Position numbers and translations under genes: made by a program. 64,000 bases of DNA from Gordionus sp. m RMFG-2023 (lineage: Eukaryota; Nematomorpha; Gordioida; Chordodea; Parachordodidae), in NCBI RefSeq assembly GCF_954871325.1, contig NC_088775.1:33209561-33273560 (forward strand). The letters run 5' to 3'. The stretch's first letter is position 1, and each line of letters opens with the position of its first letter. The notes beneath the pieces are model-generated. The model was not told the origin of the DNA, ran no database searches, and worked only from the letters and a program-made list of their open reading frames with translations. Positions 21,728-33,910 of this stretch are shown here, piece after piece.

Positions 21728-22614
21728 GATACCACCTTTCCATTTAAATTAAACCATACCCTTGGGCAGGGATCATACACCAAACTCCCTCCTCTCTCTC
21801 CTTGCAACCCCCGCATATCCCCTTTGCGTTTCCTTGTCCTCATACTCCCCTCATTCCGTTCCCATCTCCCGGCCGGCATTCTCTTTGCCTTGCTATCATA
21901 CAGTCACCTCATTTCACAATCCCTCGCTCAATGCCCCTCCTGCTGGCATTTAAAACATATAATTCCGCTCTCTTTAACTACCTCCAGAGTCGTTGCTCCT
22001 CTGCCTTTGTTTTCACTTTCTGCCATCCTCACATTAATGGCGCTCGATACTTCTCCCCTCTGCGGAAATCCTCCTCTCGTATTGACATTTCCTACATTAC
22101 AATTCTCCTTCCGATGGCCAAATCTACCACATCCAGCGTATCTCAATCTGTCTTGCTTACTGGGACAAAACGTCGAAATGTGACCACTCTGGCCACACTC
22201 AAAACATTTAATGTCCCGACACTTACTGGCTATATGCCCTTTTATACCACATTTATAACATACAATATCCTTACTGCCCTTCCGTCCTAAACGACCTTGT
22301 CAAACCTCCACGACCTCTATATATCTCCATTCTTCCATCTCCACTTTCCTTTCCTTCCCTGCTCCATTTCAAATCCTCATTACTTGCCCATCCTTGCAAC
22401 ATTTCTTGCACCGGCAACCAAATAACTCTTCCATACCTACCTCTTGCCCGTTGTGCCCTTCTATCAACAACGTTTGCCCTCGTATTTTAATACTCCTATT
22501 TCGGCGTTCTCTCCTGCCAAAATACAAACTTTCCAACCAAATCAACAATATTATTATCGCCCCCAGTATATTATACTGTACTTCTACATATTTAGTTAAT
22601 TTGAAACCCTTCAT
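21728..22614 (-). pseudogene. Gag-position region of A: membrane segment and zinc knuckles
   Basis: The minus-strand start at 22614 (MKGFKLTKYVEVQYN...) leads into one hydrophobic segment, YNILGAIIILLIWLESLYF (residues about 14-32), then a basic stretch and a Cys cluster CRCKKC. Further on (22260-21928) several zinc-knuckle-like blocks are visible, among them CGRFGHRKENC and CFKCQQEGH. No capsid region is recognisable. The arrangement parallels 20770-21171 in element B. The region is interrupted by B at its end. Many plus-strand frames here are shadows. Confidence 0.6.
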
Positions 22615-22888
22615 TTATAACACACAAAAATATTATTAATAAACTCATTAAAGGAAAAATATCTCTAAATTAATTAATTTATACTAAATATTCTAACAAA
22701 ATAAAATATGTATACCAAAATATTAACTACAAAAAGTTAATAATTAACTTAACTAAAAAATCTTAACTACCTGAAGAGTTAAACAATAGGATTCAATTAA
22801 TAAAATTAACACCGAGACAACACAACAGTACATACCACTTTTAAAATCAACTGTAACCCCCTTTACAATTTTTCTTATCACCGTTACT

Positions 22889-23018
22889 AACCACGGTACT
22901 CTACCGAATTTTCCCACAAAAAAAAATTCCACAGAACCTCTGTGATTTCAACAACAACCACGGTACTCTACCGAATTTTCCCACACAAAAAAAAATATTC
23001 CACAGAACCTCTGTGACT
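22889..23018 (-). repeat. About 65-bp direct repeat in the leader of A
   Basis: Two copies of a unit containing CACGGTACTCTACCGAATTT and, further on, CCACAGAACCTCTGTG. Each unit holds two short self-complementary stretches. It lies between the 5' LTR and the gag-position frame, where packaging or translation signals could sit; that is inference. Confidence 0.7.
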
Positions 23019-23054
23019 TTAAAAATATCAAATTCAATACCACAGTAAAACCAC

Positions 23055-23499
23055 TGTGCCCTTAACCAACGTTAAGTAATCCCTCTTCCTTTTTTTATTA
23101 ACCTAAAAAAAATATAAGGTCACGGCACTGACGAAAACAGAAAATTTTAAAGTTCCTCAGTGTACTTAATTTCCCAAGAGAAAGACTTTTTTTTTTAAAA
23201 GACACAAACGGAAAAATAAACTTTTTATTAAATTTGAAAAAAATAAATAAAAATTAACATATTTTGCCTAAAAAAACGGCCTTTTTATATCTTATAATTA
23301 AGTAAATAACAAAATAATTCGCTCCCCCAAAATAACAAGACTCATTCTGAGTCTTATCATTCGGAGCCAAATTACTCCGCCAATATTATAAATATAATGA
23401 CGTTATAAAATAATATATTCACACAAAAAGAACGAGAATGATTTTACATATATATAAAAATAATATATTTAAAAAAACGATAAAGAGCGAAATACGACA
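23055..23499 (-). repeat. 5' LTR of element A
   Basis: Pairs with 2419-2819. The outer border is fixed by the ATGAA target duplication at 23500. The inner border is set by TGTGCC on the plus strand. Next to it, on the minus strand, TGGTTTTACTGTGG may be the primer site. Confidence 0.8.
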
Positions 23500-24135
23500 A
23501 TGAAGAATCGCAAGAATTATTAATAATGGTAACACCAAATGGATACTACCGCTATTTATGATTACCTTTTGGGTTAGCTACAGCACCGATAATATTTCAA
23601 CGATTTACTGGCTGATTGTAAAGTTACAGCAGTTTATTTAGATGATGTTATAATCACAGGAAAAAATGATACTGAACGTATATAGAATATAAAACAAGTC
23701 CTCAAAAAATTACATAATGCGGGATTAAAAGTCAAAACAAGCAAAATAAATTTTATGAAAGAAAAAGTATTGATCAAAGAATACACCCAGATAAACATAA
23801 AATAATAGCAATAAAAAAAAATTTAACTCCAAAAGATAGACATGACATAATATCATTTTTAGGTATATTAAACTATTATACACGGTTCATACCAAACTTA
23901 CATGGAATCTTAACCGAATTACATAATAAAACTAGTAAAAATGTTAAATGGAATTGGACTAAAAAAGATGATGCATTATTTGAAAAAGCAAAAGGAATAG
24001 TAACAGAACAAAATTTTATACAATTTTATAAACCGAACCTTGAGTTAATATTAGAAACAAATGTATAACCAAGGATTTGGAGCTGTACTCATGCAAAAAT
24101 ATGATAATGGTAACGAATTCCCAATAGCTTACACC
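23500..24135 (+). mobile_element. Ty3/gypsy element G1, right part
   Basis: Continuation of the RT of G1 after insertion of A. Visible blocks include MVTPNGYYRY, LPFGLATAP, ISFLGILNYYTRFIPNLHGI and an RNase H-like LELILETN...GFGAVLMQKY block. The recognisable gypsy sequence ends at about 24135 in an RNase H region, where other sequence begins abruptly. Broken fossil. Confidence 0.75.
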
Positions 24136-24300
24136 TAGTGTTGTTAATTGGCTTAGCCGAGTCGACTCGAACAGAGTTAGCCGAAAAAAACGAACTCGAC
24201 CCAAAATATGGGTCTTTTTTTTCGACTCAAACTTGAAGTTTGATTGTTTTTTTCGAATCAGACTTGAAGTTTATTTTTTAAGGCAAATGTGTAAAAATAT
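24136..24300. mobile_element. Possible DNA-transposon end
   Basis: Gypsy sequence stops abruptly and is followed by TAGTGTTGTTAATTGGC and then several GAGTCGACTCGAAC- and CTTGAAGTTT-like subterminal repeats. Such blocks are common just inside hAT ends. No partner end or target duplication was found. Confidence 0.3.
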
Positions 24301-27300
24301 ATTTTGCAAACATGTTAAATTTAAATTTCAGTGAAGATGTACCATAGGAAAGTGACAATTGTCATAATCGTCATTTTGGACTTTTTTCTATTTTTTTTTA
24401 GACTAATGGGTAGTAGACATGTTAAATTCAAATTTCAGTGAAGTACCATAACAAGACCTGGAATGGGGAGGGGAGTGTGTGGGGGGGGGGTGTGTAATTT
24501 GTCTCCATATATCTTTCAAGGGTAGGCAGTAGAATCCTAGATGATAGAGCATATTAAGTAAATCTTGGCGCGTTGTTAATTTTTTGATGACGCTTACATA
24601 TTCTAGCAATTGTACTACTAACTCACTGCTATGTTATGTTTATTTATATGCATTTAAAACATATATTCAAATATATATAAATTAATTCAAATCATATTTA
24701 GAGAAAATCTATTTCATGTTTTCTTACAATTATAGCTTCATGTCTGTTTTTAATATTTTTAAATTTAGACTTAAACATCTTTGTATAATTTGTTTAATGT
24801 TAGATATGCAATTTAAAAAAAATATAATTGTGCATAAAAAAATCAAATTAAAATTTTTTAAATTAAAAAAAAGGGGGGGGGGTGTGAATTTGTATTTTTA
24901 AAACATCAAGTTATATCTTAAATGGTCATAATGCTATTCCTTCTACAACCTGACTCCCATACGATTTTGATGAATATTGAAATATACTTCCATTGTGATA
25001 AAGGGAATGAAAGGATGGAGGTCTAATTTTTGGAAAAACTTACGAAATATCTCTATAAAGTTAAGGAAAGCTAATAAATTTATTGACTTCATATTATCAT
25101 CAATCTAGGTCATGGTATGTCTGGGAGTTTGGTAAAATTTTTGAGAACTTTAAATAACATACACAGTCATGAAAGCTAATAAAATGATTTGGCTACTTAA
25201 ATATCTACTTGAATCCTGTGTCTAGGTTAAAAAGGAGGATTTCTTTGAAAGCGTTTTTACAAAATACCTCGAAAGGATTATCGAAAATTAAATTACATTT
25301 TAGTTGACACATTAATCATCAAGTCTTCGGGTCGAAATATAATATTAGCTAATGTAAAGATAACCTCTTTGTTACTTATCCTATTTCCAGGAAGAGGGGT
25401 TTCCATTTAAAATCTCTATTTACAAAACTATTTATAAAGTGTCGGGAGTAAAGCGAGAGTATAGAAAAGTAACAGACAAGAACCCGTCTAACACATACGA
25501 ATTTTAATCTTATACATCAAATTTAGAGAAGAATAGTTCTGTCACGCCATCTGCAACCATGAAAATCACCCCTTTAAAGAACTTTTTTAATCCAGATCCG
25601 TCCTAAGTATTCCATAGTACATCCTAAAAGACCCAAATTTGATTTTTTGGCTATAATTCTATGAGTTAGTTAGGCCCATGCAAAACTCGGATCTTATATA
25701 TTAAGGAAAAAATTAATAATTTGCTTTCCAACATCTCCATTAAAAATTTATATTTTATATTATAAAATCTAGGAATTTATTGGACATTTAGTTCTTTCTG
25801 CCTAGAATTTATACCATCTGCTATGTCATTTTTACAGATTTTAATATGCAAAGACTAAAATGTAAGAGGAAATTCTGATATAACGTCTTTGCCCATTTTC
25901 TTTCTTTTATTAGTTGATTTATAAGTACTACATCTCTGAAGTTTTATAATTTTTATTAAAACAATATGATCGACCTGGTTTTATCAATATGTAAATATAA
26001 TTAATAAATGATATAACAAATTAAAAATTTAACAATGTTACATAATAACTAAGAAATTTATATTTGATAATATTTATAGGAGATCAATTTAGTCTTTTAC
26101 ATACATTCTTTACACTATTTCAGTAATCTTTGCAGTAAGTTGTGTTACAGGCTTCAATCTATAATACATTTGTGTTAAGTTTTTTATTCAAAATATCCAA
26201 TTTATATTTAGGATTATTTTAAAAAATACTTAAATCAAATCAAATCAAATCATTAAAATTTTATTTTATTTTATGTTAAGGGTTCAAAAAAAGAAATAGT
26301 ATGACTGTCGTTTTTTTTATTATAATAGTGTTTCCCATATTAAGCAAGCCCAAGCTATTTAATAACTTTAAAGGTTCATATTAGGCCGCTATCAAATGGT
26401 TTATAAAGCATATAAAAGATAACCTCAATGATGGAAATTCGAAAAATTAATAAATCATATAGTTTTCTACTAATTTCAATTATATAAGAACATTTTTTTT
26501 AAAATCTGAGCAAACAATATACCGATATTATTTTGTGAATTTTAAGAAGCACATGTTTAAAAATATCATCATACATTGTAATATATTGTAATACACACCG
26601 AATTTTTATAGTTTTTATGATATGTTGATTGCAGCCTCTACAAGAGCGGGAAGGGGGGGGGAGAACAGTTTGCATCCTTTTTTTTGAGGGAGTAGGCATT
26701 TAAGGGGGTAAGCTAGGGCGAGGATAAATTTATTGGGGGGTTATATAATAATTTTTAGATAAAATAGGGCAAAATATATTTCTGCAAAAAATATATTTAA
26801 TACTTTTATTATAAACTTATTATAAAACAATGATATTACTAAATATCGGCCAAATCTATATATTGCATACTATCATAGTCATTATTTTTTAATTTAAACT
26901 TATTTATTGTAAATGAGAGGGGTTTTAATTGAATTCTAAAAAATCTCTTTTAAATTCACTAGTTGGTAGGTATAAATAATTTAATATTCTTTTTAAAATT
27001 TATGAAAGGAGTACCATGATAATTAAAAAGGTGTAGTTAATTATGTGAAAATATTTCCGCAGAGGACTAAATTTTTTTAGGTGGGGGTAGGTATAGGTTT
27101 TTGGGGTTCATCCAGTGAATATAATGTCATGTAGACGCTGGTTGATTATAAATCACTTTATATACAGGAAATAAAAATAAATAAAGTCACCAAATCTAAA
27201 AAAACGAAAGAAAAATAAATCAATTATAATTGAAGTTCTTCCTTATGGGACATTTTTCCATCTTTAATTTGCCTAATTACATTTAGGCGTTTCTATAATG

Positions 27301-29722
27301 AAGAGGGACCTTTTATTAAAACATGAGTCCAGAATTTGAGTGTTCTATCTCACATATATAAATTGAGTTAGCCCCTAATTCCGATGAAGGTCTAATTCAA
27401 AATATTCCTACCCACATCATCCATTTTTAAAATATCGTTTTAAATCAATTTGGATTTGTATCTAATGGAATTAATAATAATTGATAATTTACCAATATTA
27501 AATATTAATTTATTTATTACCTTCAATTATTCAATGTAATTAGGATTTAATTAATAACAAGATTTTTCTCTGTTAACACTTCGAGCGACTAACTTAAAAT
27601 TATTAACATTGTAAAATGATTGTTTGATTATTTTATATTAACATGATTGCAAGAAGAAACTTGGGGCAAAAATGTGACCCTCGATATTGTTGTTATATTT
27701 GAATTAAATGTTCTATCTAATAAAACATATTTATATCCCAGTCTATTCTCACTCATATTTCACATTTTATATACAAATACAAAAATTCGAATTTAAATAT
27801 TGTTTTTTATTTATAAATATATTTTCTTCATTTAATTTTATTATTTAATTTATCATTATTTAAATCATAACATTTCTCCTTACCTCTTATTTTCACAAAA
27901 CATCTGTGATATTAGCGTATTACTTTTGGGTACATTTTTGATCGCTATTTTATGATTCCGAAATATTTGATTTATTTTGCTCAATGACTTAAGTTGATCA
28001 GCCTGTTTTTATAGTTTTTTTATCGACCTCATTACCAGGTCTCCATCCCAGTTGTCTTTTATTTTTTTTTATCTACAATGTCTCATTACCGCCAAATTCT
28101 CATATATAGCATTTTTTATAGGTGCAGAATTTTAATTTCTCTATTTCCTCTTCTAATTTGTTGCAAGGGGGCTAAAACTTCATAGACCTTCCCGCTGTTG
28201 AATATAATCATATGTTATTAATATTGGATGTGAATTTTTTTATTCTTGATTTTGTTTGTATGGTACTTATCATTCATTTTCTATATAGTTAATTTTTAAG
28301 ATTACGGCTTAAAATGACCTGTTTAATAATATTTCTTATAAAAAGGATTGAATTGATAACTTATAAATTGTGTTCCGTTGGGTTCAATCTTTCTTGGAAC
28401 ATTAAATCGTAGGTAATAATATGCACTAATAACTGTGATCAACACAATATTGTTTATTAGGTTTTTCTCTACCCATGTTGAATAGGTATCTATTGTCCAA
28501 CCAGTACTTTCCATTTACAGGGCCAAATTAAGATGCATTTGTCCCCAAGGTCATTCGGATATATTCCACTAGCATAGTATGACTTCGCGAATTCCGAAAC
28601 TTTCTTGAAATTTTATGTTTTATAAAATTGTTTATGTCTTGATCTAAAGATTACCACCAGACATAGTAACGCGCGCTAATAATTGCATACCTACCCACTA
28701 TTCCCGGGTGACCTTTATTTAATATTTTTTCTTAAAATAATTGGTATGATTAGTATTCATGACCAATATAATAATTCTATTTCGAACAATATTTCCATTT
28801 TATGATTATAATATATATTTTTTCGGTATTTAATTTTTTTTAAATTCACAATTCAAATTTATATTAGTATAATGTATTATCTTTTCCTGTGGCCTTGCAC
28901 AGTTTATTTCTGCTAATTATTAAATTGTCAAGCATTGCTATGTTCGTCTGATGTTTATGATATTGATGTATGCTATACGTAACTGACAGTGCACCTGCAG
29001 ATTTCTTTTTGTTTCTTGGCGATATTTATTTTTTATAATTATAACCGAATATTTGTGATTTTTGACAAGTCACTATTTTACCAAATATTCTCTCAAGTCT
29101 GCATAAAGAAAATAAATTTTCCAAAATACACACATAGAATTTATGAACGACAGGTATTAAGGTTGCCGCTTCATGGTCTATAAGAGCATACCATTTTCTC
29201 GCGATTGTTTACGTTCTGTGATAGAGCATTCTTCTTCCCTATCCAGCATTCTATAACACGACTCTTTTCTGAGGCATCACAGGCTATCCCTAAAATTAGT
29301 TTCTATTATTGTGATCATGATTGTTTCTGTAATTATTATCAAATTTGTTTCTATCATTACTACTATTTTTATTATTATTGTTTTTATTATCATTTTTTCT
29401 TAAGTTAGTTATTTTATTTATTCATGTAGTAGGAGAAACCGAGGCTATACTGCAGGTGTTTTGCGGTTTTTTACGATTGAATTTTATATTTATTTTAGGT
29501 GATAAAACTATCTATAACAATAAATGGCGTCATCATCATTAGACCACAAAATAAAAAAACCCTAACATTCTACCTTTTATAGTATGGGCGATATTAAGGT
29601 GCAAGCAAAAATCATGCTTTTTACTATTTGCTGACCCTGGGTAAGATGGTAAGACCCTTGTGGTAGATAGCAAAACTCTTGTGGTAAGATGGCAAATATA
29701 AAGTTTAACATACAAACAGATT
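24301..29722. other. AT-rich interval without recognisable genes
   Basis: Only short random-looking frames and homopolymer runs are present, for example G runs near 24481, 24872 and 26651. Patches near 26640-26750 and 27080-27120 with GGGGGTAGG-type sequence look like worn transposon ends. No coding similarity, tandem array or structural RNA was recognised. Confidence 0.6.
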
Positions 29723-29773
29723 CTTATAATTATAGATGTAAAATTCCCGGGAAAATTGGTTCAGGGGAAATTT

Positions 29774-29868
29774 CCCCGGGAAAATTGGGGAAAAGGGAAA
29801 ATTGGGGGAAAAAACGGGAAATAACGGGAAAAACGGGAAATAACGGGAAAAACGGGAAATAACGGAAA
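29774..29868 (+). repeat. Subterminal CGGGAAATAACGGGAAAAA repeats
   Basis: Four to five tandem copies of an approximately 18-bp motif. Related motifs (CCCGTTATTTCCCGGG) occur at the other end near 38905-38930. In hAT elements such motifs bind transposase. Confidence 0.8.
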
Positions 29869-30117
29869 ATTAAAAAATAACCACAAAAACTTTAAACCTT
29901 TCAATTTTTTTTATGGAATAACTTTATTAAATTTGGGGAACTAAGGGAAAATAATATAATTAAAAATAAAGACAAAAATAAATACACTAACATCATTTTT
30001 TGAATAACTTTATTAATTACAAAAAGCATGTATCAGATTAAAATTCTTGGGATGCTAATGAAATAGCATCAATATCTTCATGGGATGAAATTGAAATATC
30101 ATCATTATCACTTGATA

Positions 30118-31015
30118 TTTTTTTTTATTGTTTTATTTATTTATTTCACATAACACCTAATTAAAAATATTATAATTTATAAATTATAATTATATAATTA
30201 AAAATAAAATTCTATAATTGAGTCCCCAAAAAGGAACCATAATTGTGTCTAAAAATTTCTATTTGAATTTTTTGTCGAATAAAAAGGAATTCTCTTGGTT
30301 CATTTGTGAAAAGTCGTATTTTATTAGCAAGATTTTTTAAAAACAAAAATGTTGAAGGCGAAAAATGCCCGTTAGTAGAAGTCACAACTGGAGTGAATAA
30401 AAAGTTTTTAAAATTTTTGCATTTGTTTATCTTTTTAATTTCAGCCTGTGTTATTAAATTGAAATTTATGTTTGAAGGGAATGATGAAACACACGTGTAG
30501 TCCCATATGAGTGATTTGCCGAGGGCCCAAGGTATGGTTGTCATACCATCAGGTCTTAAACCATCTACTTGAGATAAATTTGATGGTTCGAGATTGTTAG
30601 GAATGTGTGCAGCTGTTAAGCTTCTATTTATTATATGGTTTACAGCTGAGTGGCGTTGATGTCGCCCTTGACTAAAAATGCAATTTAAGCCATGTCTACC
30701 CTTTGAATCAACGGGTGATTTGCATGACGCAGGCATGAGGCTGTACTATATCGCAACCTAGACGTAGACCAATGGTTACTCTCAGTTGTTCATCTGATAA
30801 GAGATTACCAAGGTTGCGACTAGGGAGTGATTCTAACTCATGACCACCAAGTCTGTCAGATAATTGAAGGAGTTGAATGCAATCTAAAGGTGGATTGACT
30901 GATATATCTGTCTGGTATTTAGAGATTAAAGGTGTGAAAAATTTTTTGTGTGTGATGATTGATGGTAATACGGTGTTAATGGGTGTGTTTGCCTTCCATT
31001 TGTCAATAGCGTCGT
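30118..31015 (-). mobile_element. 5'-truncated LINE fragment with R2-type nuclease end
   Basis: The minus strand carries the C-terminal part of a non-LTR retrotransposon. The frame at 30736-30212 has a C...C...H...C cluster remnant (CKSPVDSKGRHGLNC), then GRHQRHSAVNHI, then RPDG about 15 residues before WDYT. That is the CCHC plus (K/R)PD...D signature of the restriction-like endonuclease of R2-type LINEs. It ends in TNEPREFLFIRQK and a tail with A-rich runs (plus 30118-30160, T-rich). The upstream part extends with breaks to about 31015. The larger LINE at 49735-52620 belongs to the same family. Confidence 0.75.
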
Positions 31016-31019
31016 CTAA

Positions 31020-32069
31020 TAAACGATCGGTAGGGCATAATTGAAAAATCGGAATCTGAACTCTTTTGATGATATCCCGAATTTGATGTATTTGTATGAT
31101 ACTTTAAATGTATGTTATGCCTTATTGATATTAATTTTTCGACTCTTTCATTCTTTATTCTATTTCTCGTTTTTGAATGAATTTTTCCAAATGCTGACCA
31201 GACTCTTTCTGACGAGGCATTTGAGGGTGGTATCGAAAGACATTTTACTGCCACTTGACAAAGGGGTTGATTTGTACACAACCCTTTTCACCATATGACT
31301 GGTTTGGTATTGATTGAGCTCTCCCATATGCCAGCTCCTTTATAGAAACATTGTTTTGAATGATATTCTGCTAACCCATAATTTTTCCAATATCGCAATT
31401 AATTTGGCCTAAAATAATATTTATTATATTTAAATCTGCTGTTAATTCACGGTCTGTTAATTTCACACCATAATATCGAGGATCCAGAAGATTTGTTGTA
31501 TAATGATATTCTCGGCAACAAAATTTCTTTCGTTTTTTAATATGCATCTTAACACTTTTCAAATCATTTTCATTAAAAATAAAAGTTGATGAATTGAGTT
31601 TATCTTTTATGTCTCAAAATATTTCTGGAACGTCAGATAATACCGCTGAATCCGATTCTACAAATATAATTTTCTTATAAATAAATTCCAAAAAGGTCAG
31701 TACAGACTCTAATTTATCCCAGTATCCTTCTTTGTCTAATATAATAAGCATTCTTTGTTTGTATGTAAATAAACTAGAAATTGCAATTTCTTGCAAAACT
31801 TCCTTATTTTTCACAACACTTTGCAACATTATAACAAAACCTCCCCATCTTGTCGGACTTGGAATTTTTAAGGAAGATTTATATCCTTTCAATATTTGCC
31901 TTTCTTTAAAAGTTGCTAATAAAATACCATGAAATTTTATATATTTAATTAGTTGCTTGGTTTTTTTGATGATCTTTTTAATAAAAGGTATTTGGCATAA
32001 ATCTTTAATAAGCAGATTCAACCCATGTGCGGCACATCCAAAACATTCAATATAATTATATTTTGCCTT
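31020..32069 (-). pseudogene. hAT transposase, C-terminal part
   Basis: Minus-strand pieces in order: a GCAAHGLNLLIKDLC block and PTRWGGFV (32040-31850), an LDPRYYG block (about 31470), and the C-terminal dimerisation domain with LSIPPSNASSERVWSAFGKI and NRIKNERVEKLISIRHN (31240-31090). These are conserved hAT family blocks. Reading frame changes between the pieces show that the gene is dead. The insertion of element C at 32074 separates it from the N-terminal part. Confidence 0.8.
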
Positions 32070-32074
32070 AACAT

Positions 32075-32530
32075 TGTTGCAGTTTTACTTTACAAAAAAA
32101 TGCATTATGCAAATCGTAAACAAAAATAATGTTTTATTAAAATATCCCCGTCTATGTAAATGAGAAAAAAACGCGTGAGATTTGTAGATTTTTTCATACT
32201 TTAACAGTTTTAACAAGTGGGATGTAGAACTTTTTATTCTTCGCTAGGGAGACTATGTAAATGTTGATTATAGAAAAAGGATATATAATGGAGAAATTAT
32301 GATGCGAAAAAGGATTATTATTTTAACTAAAATTTACTTTTAATTTTTTAATTTTATTTAATTTTATTTTTTTTATGATGTTTACTATTATAATTTTGAA
32401 TAAAGAATTAAAGTTGATTTTATGATTTCGTAATTCCTAATTATTATTAATTTCCTTTTATATATATATATTTGTTTTCTATTTTTATATTTAGGTTTTG
32501 ATGCACAATGACAAACTTGTCGTTGTGACA
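32075..32530 (+). repeat. 5' LTR of element C
   Basis: Direct repeat of 35557-36005. Interior is AT-rich and contains a TATATATATA tract near 32460. Followed by GTGGTGTTGGAGAGC, a possible primer site. Confidence 0.92.
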
Positions 32531-33371
32531 GTGGTGTTGGAGAGCGGAGGAGACCGACCCTTTACAACCTTCAGTCTGTGACCGGTGGGACAACAAGGAG
32601 ATGTGTCAAACTGTATTCTAATACAAAAAAAAAAATTCCAGAAGAACGTAAGAAAAATATGTAAATAAAGATGAAAAGGAAAAATTATGTTGTTAAGATT
32701 ATGTTTATGTAGGAATATAAAATCTAAAATTAAAGACAAAGGTAACATTCAGAGTAGATAGAGATAATTGTGTTTAGTTATTTAAAGGTGATAATTAGGA
32801 ATTTTATATTTAGAAGTTACTGGTAAACTAAAAACCAATGGAATTTTGAAAGACTATGATATTTTAGATTTTAGAATTATTATCAAGTGATCACTAGAAA
32901 TAACTTTGACAAAGAAATAGAAACATAAATTGCGAAAATTAATATTTAACTAATAGGTTGCTGAGATATAATAATTAAAAAATTCGGTGAATAAGATTAG
33001 AATATAACTTTATTGTTAGGAAATAGTTGATTAAATTCTTATTGAAGATTTACGTTTAACTTTTATTTTAAGGGCTGCGAGAGATAAAACAGCCTCAAGG
33101 ATTAATGTGAATTAGTATATTAGGTTGTAGATTAACCAAAAAATCTTCATAGAGAGAATCGGCTTTTCGTCATTAGAAAATTTATGCCGCAATCGAGCTC
33201 AATTTGAGATCGGATTTTTATTTTTTGAATCAAATAAGATTTTAAGGCAATTAGGCAACGTTATTCTAATAATAGTAAAAAGATAGATTTATTTTAAATT
33301 GTTTTAATCGGTTTTAGATAGAAGAAAATATAGTGCAGTTTTTTTAATAATGATATGGATATGAAATACTT

Positions 33372-33535
33372 CAAAAAAAAAAAAAGAGTTTGGATAAAAA
33401 AAAAGAGACTTATTTTGGATAAAAAAAAAAGAGACTTATTTTGGATAAAAAAAAAAGAGACTTATTTTGGATAAAAAAAAAGAGACTTATTTTGGATAAA
33501 AAAAAAGAGACTTTTTTTTGGTAAAAAAAAAAAAG
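33372..33535 (+). repeat. 27-bp minisatellite in C
   Basis: About six copies of a unit of the form AGAGACTTATTTTGGATAAA followed by an A run of varying length. Confidence 0.9.
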
Positions 33536-33669
33536 TAGGAATTAAGGATGTTTTTAAAAGAAAAATTTTAGTGTAATATACTGATATATAATTGTGAAAT
33601 AAAAAGTTTTTTTTAAACAAGTTGTGCTAGAATTAGAGAATCATAATTTTGTGTTTTAAAATTGATGAT

Positions 33670-33910
33670 ATACACAATTATGAGAATCATATTTCAGATA
33701 GAAGGAAATTGATGAGACATAATTATGAGAATCATATTTTCAGATAGAATGAAATTGATGATAGACATAATTATGAGAATCATATTTTCAGATAGAATAA
33801 AATTGATGATAGACATAATTATGAGAATCATATTTTCAGATAGAATAAAATTGATGATAGATATAATTGATTTGTTTTTTAACAAGTCTGCGAGAGTTAT
33901 GAGAATCATA
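33670..33910 (+). repeat. 48-bp minisatellite in C joined to a B-type motif
   Basis: Four units of about 48 bp (16 codons), the first somewhat different. On the plus strand they encode repeats such as MRIIFSDRIKLMIDII. The last unit runs directly into IDLFFNKSARVMRII, the same peptide as in the 69-bp minisatellite of element B, in the sense strand of both elements. The DNA shared with B is about 45 bp, around ACAAGTCTGCGAGAGTTATG. Confidence 0.85.

Larger units (their letters stand above)
2419..23499 (-). mobile_element. Ty3/gypsy element A, rearranged, with nested B (fossil)
   Basis: A 21-kb LTR retrotransposon on the minus strand. Parts in transcription order: 5' LTR (23499-23055), leader with a short tandem repeat, gag-position zinc-knuckle region (22614-21728), element B inserted here, protease, RT, RNase H, start of integrase (to 11816), a rearranged zone with inverted integrase copies and a 3.28-kb tandem repeat (11815-3350), a second zinc-knuckle ORF (3195-2872), polypurine tract and 3' LTR (2819-2419). 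It is inserted in the RT of G1 with target duplication ATGAA. LTR copies differ little over their distal 330 bp, so the insertion is moderately young. The element is broken in several places and rearranged. Its coding sections are clearly GC-richer than the surroundings. Confidence 0.85.

Noticed and set aside
21762-22290. Overlapping plus-strand frames of up to 162 residues
   Set aside because: Antisense to the gag-position region of A, where zinc-knuckle blocks are visible on the minus strand. No plus-strand family features.
24881-26700. G-runs as possible G-quadruplex or regulatory sites
   Set aside because: They are single homopolymer runs next to AT-rich sequence and do not form four spaced G-tracts.
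29205-29542. Tyr/Phe-rich frames of 65-67 residues
   Set aside because: Composition reflects a local TTATTATTAT-type low-complexity tract and not a protein.
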